Source: Phycisphaerales bacterium (lineage in GTDB: Bacteria > Planctomycetota > Phycisphaerae > Phycisphaerales > SM1A02). From it: a stretch of DNA of 64,000 bases. Shown here one piece after another: positions 1-8,115 of this stretch (its first letter is position 1; the number at the start of each line of letters is the position of its first letter). Below the pieces are notes generated by a model. The model saw nothing but the letters and a program-made list of their open reading frames with translations, had not been told where the DNA came from and made no database searches. The position numbers were made by a program, and so were the translations under genes. The DNA lies in the NCBI GenBank assembly GCA_022446795.1, contig JAKVBX010000016.1, forward strand, positions 61,339 to 125,338, given 5' to 3'.

Positions 1-57
1 TGGCCGGTCCGGATGACGCCATTGCCCGGCACCTACGTCGAGGGAGGTGCCCTGTGA
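1..57 (+). CDS. C-terminal end of a protein, 5' truncated by the window edge
   Basis: Frame 1 is open from the window edge to a TGA at 55-57 and encodes the last 18 residues of a protein, ending in TYVEGGAL. Its stop overlaps the GTG start of the following pseudopilin-like gene (GTGA), so the two are probably translationally coupled. Position suggests another pseudopilin or type II secretion/type IV pilus component, but no family can be recognised from so few residues. Confidence 0.5.
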   Translation, partial: WPVRMTPLPGTYVEGGAL

Positions 58-626
58 ACCGGCGCCGATCCCGCGCACGCTTCGGGTTCAGCGTGCCTGA
101 ACTGTTGATGGCCCTGGCGATCTCCGCCACGTTGCTGCTGGCGACGATGGTGGCGCTCAGCGCGTCGTTCCACGCCTTCCAGGCAACGACGCGTACGGCG
201 TCAACGGGCGTGACCGGCCGGGTCGTGATCGAGCGGCTCCAGGCGCTCGTTCGGGCGGGGGTGGACTTCGGGCCATTGCCCACGAATCCCCTCGACACCA
301 TCGTGTCCTCTGATTCCATCGACATCGACATCGGCGGCGGGGAGTGGGTCACGATGCGATGGGACCAGGCCACCAACAGCCTGATGTGGGAAGCCAACGG
401 TGGCTCCTGGCCCCTGCTGGAAGGGGTCACGCAGATCCCCCCGGGAGAGAGCATGCCGATATCGCCCTTCACGCTGGAGTACCGGGACGGGCGGTGGCTG
501 AATCGGGCCGTGATCGACCTGGTGGTGGAGCACGATGAGGCCCATGATCTGCAGGTCGAGGGCGAGCGGAGCGACCCCTTCCGCCTGATTGGCTCGGCCA
601 TGCCTCGGATCGCCGCCTGGAACTGA
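54..626 (+). CDS. Prepilin-type N-terminal cleavage/methylation protein (pseudopilin-like)
   Basis: This 190-residue protein begins with a short basic leader followed by FGFSVPELLMAL and about 20 hydrophobic residues. That is the class III (prepilin peptidase) signal: cleavage after Gly11, Phe at +1, the conserved Glu at +5 (Glu16). The remainder is a soluble domain with no motif I recognise; its size and order resemble minor pseudopilins of type II secretion or type IV pilus systems. It starts with GTG overlapping the upstream stop, so it is probably the last gene of a pilin-like operon that begins outside the window. It would sit in the inner membrane and be processed by PilD. No GSPII-specific calcium site is visible, so J/I/H-type assignment is not possible. 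Confidence 0.75.
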   Translation: MNRRRSRARFGFSVPELLMALAISATLLLATMVALSASFHAFQATTRTASTGVTGRVVIERLQALVRAGVDFGPLPTNPLDTIVSSDSIDIDIGGGEWVTMRWDQATNSLMWEANGGSWPLLEGVTQIPPGESMPISPFTLEYRDGRWLNRAVIDLVVEHDEAHDLQVEGERSDPFRLIGSAMPRIAAWN

Positions 627-648
627 TGCCGAAAGGCCGCCGCTCGGC

Positions 649-654
649 TATCGT
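649..654 (+). promoter_or_regulatory. Candidate -10 element (TATCGT) of a leaderless promoter
   Basis: The hexamer ends 6 bases before the ATG at 661, which would put transcription start at or next to the start codon. No Shine-Dalgarno sequence and no good -35 hexamer are visible. The call rests on the same spacing recurring before at least seven other genes in the window. Confidence 0.35.
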
Positions 655-660
655 TCCGGG

Positions 661-1032
661 ATGTACTCGATCCGTGTTGAACGCGTGTTCTCCGCCGCCC
701 ATGCGCTGGTCATCAATGGTGTCACCGAGACCCTGCACGGCCATGACTGGCGGGTACGGGTGACCGTTGAAGCGCCCTCGCTCGACGCGGACGGTCTGCT
801 GTGTGACTTTCACGACCTGGAACGGCATCTCGATGAGATTCTCCGGCCGTTCCGGGACGCGAACCTGAATGACACGCCACCGTTTGATCGGCAGAACCCG
901 TCCGCCGAGCATGTTGCGTTGCACATCGCCCGATCACTGGACCCGGTTCTGCCCAAGTCGGTGACGGCCGTCACCGCCGCCGTGACCGAGGCGCCGGGAT
1001 GCGAGGCCCGCTATCGCCTGGATCGATCCTGA
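661..1032 (+). CDS. 6-pyruvoyl-tetrahydropterin synthase paralogue, PTPS-III type
   Basis: A 123-residue member of the PTPS/QueD family. The zinc ligands are visible as His14 (FSAAH) and His26/His28 (HGH), followed by the DFHDL, LND and NPSAEH motifs and a late Glu (EAPGCE). The catalytic cysteine normally four residues before the HGH is a threonine (Thr22), while a glutamate (Glu23) stands three residues before it. Bacterial PTPS paralogues in which Glu replaces or accompanies Cys (PTPS-III, reported from Planctomycetes among others) convert dihydroneopterin triphosphate to 6-hydroxymethyl-dihydropterin and bypass FolB in folate synthesis. I infer that role here rather than queuosine synthesis. 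The ATG at 661 is chosen because family similarity begins there. The frame is open further upstream but gives unrelated sequence. Confidence 0.8.
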   Translation: MYSIRVERVFSAAHALVINGVTETLHGHDWRVRVTVEAPSLDADGLLCDFHDLERHLDEILRPFRDANLNDTPPFDRQNPSAEHVALHIARSLDPVLPKSVTAVTAAVTEAPGCEARYRLDRS

Positions 1033-1038
1033 TAGGAT
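1033..1038 (+). promoter_or_regulatory. Candidate -10 element (TAGGAT) of a near-leaderless promoter
   Basis: It lies nine bases upstream of the ATG at 1048 and overlaps the end of the preceding gene's intergenic gap. No Shine-Dalgarno sequence is present. It is supported only by similarity of position to other TAnnnT hexamers in this window. Confidence 0.3.
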
Positions 1039-1047
1039 TCTCCACCC

Positions 1048-2445
1048 ATGTCCGACCATGACACCAACGAAGCGCCGCTGATGCTCACGATCTCGGGCGC
1101 GCGCGGAATCGTCGGCGCGTCCATGACGCCCGAGGTTGCGCATCGGTTGGCCGCGACCTGGGGCGACTATCTCGCATCGACCACCGACGGTTCGCCCGTG
1201 GTTGTCCTGGGACGGGACAGCCGGCCATCAGGTCCGGAACTGTCCGAGGCGGCGGCTCGCGGGCTCCAGGACGCCGGGTGCCAGGTCGTGTCGCTGGGTA
1301 TCGTCACCACGCCGACGACGGGTGTGATGATCGGTGCGCTGCGTGCGGTCGGCGGCGTGATGATCACGGCGTCACACAATCCCTCGCCCTGGAATGGACT
1401 CAAGTTGCTGGATGGCCGCGGAACAGCGCCGCCGGCAGACGTCGCCTCCGGCATCATCGAACGATACCGCAGCGAGGAACCGACGCCTCGTTCCGCAACG
1501 CCGGCTGATCGGCGCGAGGATGCCCGCGGTCATGACACGCATGTGGCCAAGGTGCTGGGCCAGGTGGATCCCATGCCGATTCGTGAGCGGGGCTTCCGCG
1601 TCGTGCTTGACTCGGTGAATGGGGCCGGCGGCCCCGCGGGGCGAATGCTCCTGGAGGCCCTGGGCTGCGAGATCGTGCACCTGCATGGCGAACCCACGGG
1701 GAACTTCGCCCATCCACCCGAGCCTCGCAAGGATCACCTGGGCGAACTGTGCCAGGTCGTGGTGGACTCGGGAGCCGATATCGGGTTCGCCCAGGATCCT
1801 GATGCGGATCGCCTGGCCATCGTCGATGACGGTGGTCGCTACATCGGCGAGGAATACACGCTGGCACTGGCGGCCCGGACCATTCTCGGTCGGGAGCCGG
1901 GACAATCGGCCGCAGCGAATCTCTCGACCAGTCGCCTGATCGACGATGTGGCCGCCGGATTCGGCGCGACGGTGCACCGCTCACCGGTGGGGGAAGCCAA
2001 CGTGGCCGAGGTCATGCGGGCACAGGACGCCATCATCGGGGGCGAGGGCAACGGCGGAGTGATGCTTCCGGCGGTGACCTGGGTCCGCGACAGCCTTTCG
2101 GCCATGGCCCTGGTTCTTGAACTGCTCGTGAGCGAGGGATGTTCCCTCTCGGGCATCGTTGACCGGATGCCTCGCTACGCGATGCTCAAGCAGACCATTG
2201 AACTGGATGGACAGGATGCTTCGGTTCGACTTCACCGGGGCATCGAGGCCGTCGCGGAAGCCTATCGCCAGCGCGACGAGGCGACCGTGCAGACCGGTGA
2301 CGGGGTTCGGGTGGATCTGCCCACGGGTTGGTTCCACCTGCGGGCAAGCAATACCGAACCCATCGCCCGGTTGATCATCGAGTCAGATGATGAGGCGACG
2401 GCCCAGCAGTTGGCGTCGGAGGCTCGAGCAATCGCCGACCTGTGA
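1048..2445 (+). CDS. Alpha-D-phosphohexomutase (phosphoglucosamine/phosphomannomutase family)
   Basis: This 465-residue cytoplasmic enzyme has all four phosphohexomutase signatures: the phosphoserine loop TASHNP (Ser109), the metal loop DPDADR (Asp250, 252, 254), the sugar-specificity loop GGEGNGG, and the phosphate-binding loop RASNTEP near the C-terminus. It would isomerise hexose-6-phosphate to hexose-1-phosphate through a bisphosphate intermediate. The ISGARGIVG start and the SNTEP form of the last loop resemble archaeal-type GlmM and phosphomannomutases more than bacterial GlmM, so glucosamine-, mannose- and glucose-phosphate all remain possible. A UDP-HexNAc pyrophosphorylase-like gene at 4559 would use a phosphoglucosamine or GlcNAc-phosphate product, which favours an amino-sugar role. 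It converges with the Nudix gene, two bases apart. Confidence 0.85.
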   Translation: MSDHDTNEAPLMLTISGARGIVGASMTPEVAHRLAATWGDYLASTTDGSPVVVLGRDSRPSGPELSEAAARGLQDAGCQVVSLGIVTTPTTGVMIGALRAVGGVMITASHNPSPWNGLKLLDGRGTAPPADVASGIIERYRSEEPTPRSATPADRREDARGHDTHVAKVLGQVDPMPIRERGFRVVLDSVNGAGGPAGRMLLEALGCEIVHLHGEPTGNFAHPPEPRKDHLGELCQVVVDSGADIGFAQDPDADRLAIVDDGGRYIGEEYTLALAARTILGREPGQSAAANLSTSRLIDDVAAGFGATVHRSPVGEANVAEVMRAQDAIIGGEGNGGVMLPAVTWVRDSLSAMALVLELLVSEGCSLSGIVDRMPRYAMLKQTIELDGQDASVRLHRGIEAVAEAYRQRDEATVQTGDGVRVDLPTGWFHLRASNTEPIARLIIESDDEATAQQLASEARAIADL

Positions 2446-2447
2446 TT

Positions 2448-2978
2448 TCAGGCCTGCTCCAGCCCGTCCTGGGCGAGTGACCAGGTGAATGGATCGGTCC
2501 GACAGTCGATGTGAACACCGAAGAACCCACCACGGTGCTTCTGCACCAGTGGCCAGATCACCCGTCGATCGGTCTCGGGGATCGGCAGATCCAGCACGGC
2601 ATCGGTCGCGATCCACTCCAGGGTGCCCTCGTCGAACTCGGTGAAGCTCAGTTCGCCAGGAGCGATGGGGCGGGTCACCTCGAACAGGAAGATGAGCCAG
2701 TGCCCAGCGGCCTCGTATGCCGTTTCGGACACCATCCCGCAGAGCCGGATGTCGTCCGGGTCGAGGATCAGGCCGGTCTCCTCCTCGATTTCGCGGCGGG
2801 CACAGGCCCAGGGGCTCTCGCCCTCGGTGGTCTCCAGCTTTCCCCCGACGGGTGAGTAGAGGTCGCGATTGGGCGGCTTGGCCCGATGCAGCATGAGCAG
2901 CCGGCCCTCTGCGTCATAGATGTAGCAGAGCACGGCAATCCGGTATGGCAGCTCGGGGTTGGCTGGTTCAGGGGTCAT
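2448..2978 (-). CDS. Nudix hydrolase
   Basis: A 176-residue protein with a Nudix box: GGKLE, then a two-residue insertion (TTEGES), then REIEEETGL. The catalytic helix glutamates are intact. It hydrolyses some nucleoside diphosphate linked to another moiety; the substrate cannot be deduced. The N-terminal strand YRIAVLCYIYDAEGRLLML is typical of MutT/8-oxo-dGTPase-like members. Its ATG overlaps the last 11 bases of pdxJ, so the two genes are likely one transcript with coupled translation. Confidence 0.85.
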   Translation of the reverse strand: MTPEPANPELPYRIAVLCYIYDAEGRLLMLHRAKPPNRDLYSPVGGKLETTEGESPWACARREIEEETGLILDPDDIRLCGMVSETAYEAAGHWLIFLFEVTRPIAPGELSFTEFDEGTLEWIATDAVLDLPIPETDRRVIWPLVQKHRGGFFGVHIDCRTDPFTWSLAQDGLEQA

Positions 2979-3738
2979 TCTGTTCCCTTTCGCCCGGGGG
3001 ATCGCCCGCCATGCAGCGGAGCATTTCCCGGGTGGCTTCCCGGATCCCGACGTAGATCGACCGGCTCACGATGCTGTGCCCGATGTGCAACTCGGCTACG
3101 CCCGGCATGGCCGCGACCGCCGCGACATTGGCATAGTGCAGGGCGTGCCCCGCGTTGCAGGTCATGCCGGCTTCGGTGATCTGCTCGCAGCAGCGGGTGA
3201 GTTTCTCCAGTTCGGCCCGGACCTGCTCGTGGCGGCCATCCCGCCCATGGCTGTGGAAGGCCTCGGCATACGGGCCCGTGTGCAGTTCGCAGACGCTGAA
3301 GCCGCAACTGGCCGCCGCATCGACCTGGTGGGGCTCAGCGTCAATGAAGGCGCTGGCGGGGATGCCGCCCGCCTCGAGGGCGGCAACGATGCCCTTCAGG
3401 TGCTCGGACTGGCCCGCCACGTCCAGGCCACCCTCGGTGGTCACCTCCTGGCGGCCCTCGGGGACCAGCATGGCCATCTGGGGCTTGAGATCCCTGGCAA
3501 TCGCGACCATTTCATCCGTGGCGGCCATTTCCATGTTCAGGCGGACGGAGACGACCTCCTGGAGCCGGGCCAGGTCCGCGTCCTGGATATGGCGGCGGTC
3601 TTCCCGGAGGTGGAAGGTGATCCCGGCCGCCCCTCCGAGTTGAGCCTCCACGGCGGCCCAGGCGGGGTCGGGTTCCCAGGTCCGCCGAGCCTGTCGGACG
3701 GTGGCGACGTGATCGATGTTGACGCAGAGATCTGGCAT
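2968..3738 (-). CDS. pdxJ: Pyridoxine 5'-phosphate synthase
   Basis: A 256-residue PdxJ. It condenses 1-deoxy-D-xylulose 5-phosphate with 3-amino-2-oxopropyl phosphate to pyridoxine 5'-phosphate, the last ring-closing step of DXP-dependent vitamin B6 synthesis. Family motifs are NIDHVATVRQARRT at the N-terminus, GAAGITFHLREDRRHI, the EGGLDV segment, FIDAEP, ELHTGPYA, and the C-terminal NAGHALHY with ELHIGHSIV. The open frame extends 61 residues upstream, but family similarity begins at MPDLCVNIDH, so the ATG at 3738 is chosen. A TATCAT hexamer about 28 bases upstream is a possible -10. The Nudix gene follows with a short overlap; PhoU is divergent. Confidence 0.95.
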   Translation of the reverse strand: MPDLCVNIDHVATVRQARRTWEPDPAWAAVEAQLGGAAGITFHLREDRRHIQDADLARLQEVVSVRLNMEMAATDEMVAIARDLKPQMAMLVPEGRQEVTTEGGLDVAGQSEHLKGIVAALEAGGIPASAFIDAEPHQVDAAASCGFSVCELHTGPYAEAFHSHGRDGRHEQVRAELEKLTRCCEQITEAGMTCNAGHALHYANVAAVAAMPGVAELHIGHSIVSRSIYVGIREATREMLRCMAGDPPGEREQNDP

Positions 3739-3871
3739 GGTGGAGTCACGATCCGGACCGGAGATGATACCTCGCGGCCCCGGGGCGGCCATCATCATGA
3801 CCGTGATCGCATGATGTTCGGTCGAGAAGGCTATACTTCTCTCGGTTGCTAACCCTCTCGTGTACGGAACA

Positions 3872-4552
3872 ATGGAAGAGTTTGCGCGCAAGCATGCACA
3901 GCTTCGAGAGGACCTGCTCACGCAGGGAGATCGTGTCGTGGCTCACGCCATGCGAGCGATCGAGTCGTTCTTTCGATCGGATCCCGACGCGGCCCGCGAA
4001 GTGGTCGACGGCGATCGGATCATCGATCGGGCGGATATCGAGATCGAGCGGGCCTCCATCAAGCTGCTGATGCTGATGCCGAGCGATGAGCAGGACATTC
4101 GGTCCGTGTTCACGATCGTGAAGATCAACAACGAATTGGAGCGGATTGCCGACTGCGGTGTGAACATCGGGGAGGCCTCCCTGGCCCATGCCGGGAAGCG
4201 GCCCAAGTCCGGCACCTTCGAGGTGATGGCCAACAGCGTCATCGGCATGGTCCGCGATGCCAACCAGGCGATGCGGGAACGTGACCAGGGGCTGGCTCGT
4301 CGTGTCCTGGAGTTCGACGACACCATTGATCGCTTCCGGGGGGAAGTCGTGCGACTCGTTCAGATGGGCGTCAAGGACGGCGACCTGCCGTTGGAAGATG
4401 CCCTGGAACTGTTGAATGTCAATCGGGCACTGGAACGCATGGCGGACCACTGCACCAATATCTGTGAACAACTGATCTACCTGGAATCCGGAAAGATCGT
4501 CCGTCACCTGCCTACCGGTTGGACGGATCCAGAACCACCCGAGCAGGATTGA
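3872..4552 (+). CDS. phoU: Phosphate transport system regulatory protein PhoU
   Basis: A 226-residue all-helical protein made of two PhoU repeats. Each carries the conserved acidic/Asn metal-binding face: INNELERIADCGVNIGE in the first and VNRALERMADHCTNICEQ in the second. PhoU links the Pst phosphate transporter to the PhoR/PhoB two-component system and represses phosphate-starvation genes when phosphate is plentiful. No pst or pho genes are adjacent here. The ATG at 3872 (MEEFARKH) matches the usual family start; an in-frame GTG at 3860 would add four residues. A good -10-like TATACT lies at 3832-3837. Confidence 0.92.
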   Translation: MEEFARKHAQLREDLLTQGDRVVAHAMRAIESFFRSDPDAAREVVDGDRIIDRADIEIERASIKLLMLMPSDEQDIRSVFTIVKINNELERIADCGVNIGEASLAHAGKRPKSGTFEVMANSVIGMVRDANQAMRERDQGLARRVLEFDDTIDRFRGEVVRLVQMGVKDGDLPLEDALELLNVNRALERMADHCTNICEQLIYLESGKIVRHLPTGWTDPEPPEQD

Positions 4553-4558
4553 ACAGTC

Positions 4559-5971
4559 GTGTGTCCCGTTGAGATCGACACGCTCAAGGAACGAGTGGCG
4601 GCCTGCGGGCAGTCGCACGTGCTGGCGTGCTGGGACACCCTGGATCCCGGCCGGCAAGACGCACTGGTTCACCAGTTGGCGACCGTTCCGCTGGAGTCCA
4701 TTCCTGACCTGGTCGAGTGCCATGTCCATGGGTATGCCGCGGAGGCGCCACCGTCGGACCTGGCCCCGGCCGTCGTGACGACGCCGGACGACTCGATGGC
4801 GGCGGAATTCTCCAGCCGCGGCGAAACAATCATCCGCGAGGGCAAGGTGGCTGCGTTCACGGTTGCCGGCGGGCAGGGGACTCGACTGGGATGGGGCGGA
4901 CCCAAGGGGACGTTCCCGGCGACACCGGTGAGCGGGAAACCGCTGTTCCGCGTGTTCGCCGAACAGATCGAGGCCGCCAGTCAGCGATGGGGCACGCCGA
5001 TCCGCTGGTACATCATGACCAGCGAGGCCAATGACGCCGCGACGCGTTCCTTCTTTGCGGACAACAACTGGTTCGGGCTGTCCCGTACGCAGGTGATGCT
5101 TTTTCCGCAGGGAATGATGCCCTGCCTGGACGCGGCGAGTGGCAGCATGCTCATGGACGGCCCGGGCCGGCTCGCGATGAGTCCCGACGGTCATGGCGGT
5201 GCGATTGCCGCCCTGGAGCGAAGTGGCGCCCTGGAGCAGATGGAGATGCTCGGCATCGAGCACGTGTCCTACTTCCAGGTCGACAATCCCATGCCACCTG
5301 TGATTGACCCGGTCTTCCTCGGCCTGCACGCGGATCCGGCGTATTCGTCCGGAGAGATGTCGAGCAAGATGGTTCCGAAGATCTCGCCCGCGGAAAAAGT
5401 CGGTGTGTTCTGCCGCGTGGGATCGAAGACGGACGTGATCGAGTATTCCGATCTGCCGGAAGCCCTGCAGTCGGAGACGGATGCCGATGGCCAACTCCGC
5501 TTCGACGCCGGCAATATCGCCGTTCATCTCCTTGGCGTGGAGTTCATCCGGCGCCTGACGGCGGGGAATGAGATGCCATGGCACCGGGCCCTGAAGAAGG
5601 TGCCCTATTACGACACCACGCGTGGCGAGCGAATCGAACCCGACGAGCCCAATGGGGTGAAGCTGGAGCGTTTCATCTTTGACGCCTTGCCGCTGGCCAC
5701 GAAGCCGGCGATTCTCCGTGTCGACCGGGCTCGGGAGTTCGCCCCGATCAAGAACGCGACCGGCGCGGATTCACCGGCCTCATCCCGGCAGGCCCAGAGT
5801 GATCTCTACGGCGGCTGGATGGAAGCTCGTGGTGTTGACGTCGCTCGTGGTGAAGACGGTCATGTCCTGGCCGACATCGAGATCAGTCCGCTGGCGGCCA
5901 TGGGTCCTGGTGAACTGGACGCGGCTGACCTGCCGGAGCGAGTGGGTCCCGAGGAACGGTTCGTGCTCTAG
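4559..5971 (+). CDS. UDP-sugar pyrophosphorylase, UDPGP/UAP1 family
   Basis: A 470-residue nucleotidyltransferase of the UDPGP family, usual in eukaryotes. Near residue 105 is the nucleotide loop GGQGTRLG followed by GPKGTFP; later come SPDGHGG and YFQVDNPMPPVIDP, which match the uracil and sugar-phosphate loops of UDP-GlcNAc pyrophosphorylases (UAP1/QRI1). The likely reaction is UTP plus GlcNAc-1-phosphate (or a related hexose-1-phosphate) to UDP-sugar and pyrophosphate. It lacks the acetyltransferase beta-helix of bacterial GlmU. Translation begins at a GTG seven bases after phoU, so co-transcription with phoU is likely. Its TAG overlaps the convergent glycerate kinase stop by four bases. 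Confidence 0.85.
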   Translation: MCPVEIDTLKERVAACGQSHVLACWDTLDPGRQDALVHQLATVPLESIPDLVECHVHGYAAEAPPSDLAPAVVTTPDDSMAAEFSSRGETIIREGKVAAFTVAGGQGTRLGWGGPKGTFPATPVSGKPLFRVFAEQIEAASQRWGTPIRWYIMTSEANDAATRSFFADNNWFGLSRTQVMLFPQGMMPCLDAASGSMLMDGPGRLAMSPDGHGGAIAALERSGALEQMEMLGIEHVSYFQVDNPMPPVIDPVFLGLHADPAYSSGEMSSKMVPKISPAEKVGVFCRVGSKTDVIEYSDLPEALQSETDADGQLRFDAGNIAVHLLGVEFIRRLTAGNEMPWHRALKKVPYYDTTRGERIEPDEPNGVKLERFIFDALPLATKPAILRVDRAREFAPIKNATGADSPASSRQAQSDLYGGWMEARGVDVARGEDGHVLADIEISPLAAMGPGELDAADLPERVGPEERFVL

Positions 5972-7068
5972 CGTGCGGTTGCGGTGAGCTCGGCGACGAC
6001 GTCTCGAACGCAGTCGGCGGTCGCTTGCATGGCCCGCTGTTCCCCGAACCGATCCACGAGCGAGACGACCGAGTCGATGGGGCCACCCTGCTCGCGGAGG
6101 GCCGCTTCCCAGCCTGCGCCGACTCGACCGCACACGGCCACGACGTGGGCATGTGATGCTCGGCGGGCCGTGACGATCGCCGCCTTGCCGCGAAGCGACT
6201 GTTCATCAAGGCACCCCTCGCCGACGATCAGCATGTCGGCATCACGGGCGCGTTCATCAAATCGGATGGCGTCAAGGACCAGGTCAATGCCCGAGCAGAG
6301 CCGGGCGTCGAGCGCCGCATGAAGGCCGAAGGCCGCACCGCCGGCGGCACCGGTCCCGGGATGGCATCGCAGGACGCCATCGGGATCGAGCAGGTCGGCC
6401 AGGTGGAGCAGTCCGGCATCGAGGATGGCGACGGCTGATGGATCGGCGCCTTTCTGGGGGCCGAAGAGTCGGGCGGCACCATGTTCGCCCAGGAGCGGGA
6501 CGTCGACGTCCACCGCGACGTCAATCATCGGCAGTCCGACTGGCGTTTCGATCGAGGCGATCCGGGTCAGGCCGCCCCCGGTGAGCAGATCCTCGAGGGG
6601 CTCGCCGATCTGGCCAAGGAAGCGTGTCCCCAGGGCCTGCAGGAGCCCGCAGCCACCATCAACAGTGGCCGTGCCACCGACGGCGAGGAGAATGCGACTG
6701 GCCTCACGTGCGGCAATGGCAATCAACTGACCGGTTCCGAACGACGAGGTGCGGAGCGGGTTTCTTTCCTGTGGTGACAGGAGGCCCAGTCCGCTGGCGG
6801 CAGCCATCTCGATGACGGCGAGGTTGGCCTCCGGAAGGAACCCGATATCCGCCTGGATCGGCCGACCCAGTGGATCGAGCGTCGGGACCGACTCCCGGCG
6901 GCCATTTCCAGCGATCAGCAGCGCCTCCAGCGTGCCCTCGCCTCCATCGGCCACGGGACAGGTCTCCGCCTGGCCGCCTTCGGCTCGGGCGCCCTGGGCC
7001 ATGGCCTCGGCAGCCGCTGGGGCGTCGAGGGTTTCCTTGAAACTGTCCGGGGCACACAGGATCCGCAT
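5968..7068 (-). CDS. Glycerate kinase (GlxK/GarK family)
   Basis: A 366-residue member of the type 1 glycerate kinase family. Motifs seen are the N-terminal ILCAPDSFKETL, PVADGGEGTLEAL near residue 42, and VGGTATVDGGCGLLQALG in the middle, which together form the substrate and ATP cleft. It phosphorylates D-glycerate, normally to 2-phosphoglycerate in this family, feeding glycolate/glyoxylate carbon into lower glycolysis. It stands alone on its strand, with no glyoxylate genes nearby. A TAGCCT hexamer 11 bases upstream of the ATG is a possible -10. Confidence 0.9.
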   Translation of the reverse strand: MRILCAPDSFKETLDAPAAAEAMAQGARAEGGQAETCPVADGGEGTLEALLIAGNGRRESVPTLDPLGRPIQADIGFLPEANLAVIEMAAASGLGLLSPQERNPLRTSSFGTGQLIAIAAREASRILLAVGGTATVDGGCGLLQALGTRFLGQIGEPLEDLLTGGGLTRIASIETPVGLPMIDVAVDVDVPLLGEHGAARLFGPQKGADPSAVAILDAGLLHLADLLDPDGVLRCHPGTGAAGGAAFGLHAALDARLCSGIDLVLDAIRFDERARDADMLIVGEGCLDEQSLRGKAAIVTARRASHAHVVAVCGRVGAGWEAALREQGGPIDSVVSLVDRFGEQRAMQATADCVRDVVAELTATAR

Positions 7069-7151
7069 GATGGTGAGCGAGGCTACCAGAGCGCGGCACC
7101 GCGTGACCGTTGTTCCTGGCGGCGTCGCTCATTGAGTGGTCGTGAATCGCC

Positions 7152-7157
7152 TACCAT
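7152..7157 (+). promoter_or_regulatory. Candidate -10 element (TACCAT) of a leaderless promoter
   Basis: It ends six bases before the ATG at 7164. A TTGAGT lies 14 bases upstream, which is short for a normal -35 spacing. No Shine-Dalgarno sequence fits before this start. Confidence 0.35.
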
Positions 7158-7163
7158 CTCCGC

Positions 7164-8039
7164 ATGATCCGTTGCGGGAGAAACGTGGGCTGGTGGGGCC
7201 TTGCCGGGCTTGTTGTCTTGATGCTGGCCGTCATGGCACCGCTGGCGTTCGCTGATGAGGCGAAGACCACCGCCACACGGCAGGACTCCAACGCAACGGC
7301 TTCCGCGGGCAAGACCGATCTGCCGCTGATGCCCAAGGACCCGAACTCGTTCAAGGGTCGGGTGGAGATGAAGGTCGAGTCCGGCTTGATCGAGTTCGGG
7401 CCGATCCTGCTCTTTGGCCTGCTCATGGCTTCTGGAGTCGGTCTCGCGATGGGCGAGGACGTCTTCATCATTCCGGCGGGGTTCCTGATGCAGCGGGGCG
7501 TGATGTCCTTCTGGTGGACCGTGGCCGCGGCCTACTTCGGCGTCGTGTTGGCCGACACCATCTGGGTGCTGATCGTCCGTCGGTTTTCCCATCGCATCCT
7601 GCGGTTCAAGTTCTTCCGTCGCCTGTTTCACCCGCGGCGGATTCTCGAGATCAAGTACAAGTTCGATCGCTATGGGGCCTGGGTGGTGGTGGCCAGTCGG
7701 TTCATTCCGTTTTCGCGGACGCCCGTGTTCACGGCGGCCGGCCTGTCCGGCATGAACATCTGGAAGTTCCTCTTCGCGGAAGCCCTGTCCGCATTGCCCG
7801 TGGTGGCCATGCAGTTGGGTTTCGGCTGGCTGCTGGCGATGGGCTTCACCATGTCCAGCAAGCAGAAGCACATCCAGGAGGCGATCATCGCCACCCTCAT
7901 CGTCCTGGTCGTCGCCGGCCTCTTCTACTACTGGCGGCGTCGGAAGCGATCATCCATCCGCCCACCCCGGGCCCCCGTGGCATGGCTGCATGAGGCGATC
8001 CGCAGGCGGGCCCCCGGGAACACGCCAGTGAAGGCCTGA
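7164..8039 (+). CDS. DedA/VTT-domain membrane protein with an N-terminal signal sequence
   Basis: A 291-residue protein. Residues 1-30 form a signal peptide (basic start, hydrophobic core, AFADEA), followed by a charged linker of about 45 residues and then a DedA (SNARE-associated, VTT) domain. The domain has the reentrant-loop motifs GEDVFIIPAGF and SRFIPFSRTPVFTAAGL. DedA-family proteins scramble or flip lipid carriers and phospholipids, and some (UptA) transport undecaprenyl phosphate. The cleavable signal plus linker before the VTT domain is unusual. The C-terminus is basic (WRRRKRSS) and probably cytoplasmic. It is divergent from glycerate kinase and begins without a visible ribosome binding site. 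Confidence 0.85.
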   Translation: MIRCGRNVGWWGLAGLVVLMLAVMAPLAFADEAKTTATRQDSNATASAGKTDLPLMPKDPNSFKGRVEMKVESGLIEFGPILLFGLLMASGVGLAMGEDVFIIPAGFLMQRGVMSFWWTVAAAYFGVVLADTIWVLIVRRFSHRILRFKFFRRLFHPRRILEIKYKFDRYGAWVVVASRFIPFSRTPVFTAAGLSGMNIWKFLFAEALSALPVVAMQLGFGWLLAMGFTMSSKQKHIQEAIIATLIVLVVAGLFYYWRRRKRSSIRPPRAPVAWLHEAIRRRAPGNTPVKA

Positions 8040-8115
8040 GACGCCACCCGGGTCTGCCCGGGGCCTTGATCCGTTATCCTGCGGTGCTTCCCCGAACCTG
8101 GATGAGAGGTCTCCC

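Noticed and set aside
3746..5584. 612-codon open frame on the minus strand
   Set aside because: It lies antisense to phoU and the UDP-sugar pyrophosphorylase and has no protein-like pattern; long antisense frames are expected in GC-rich genes.
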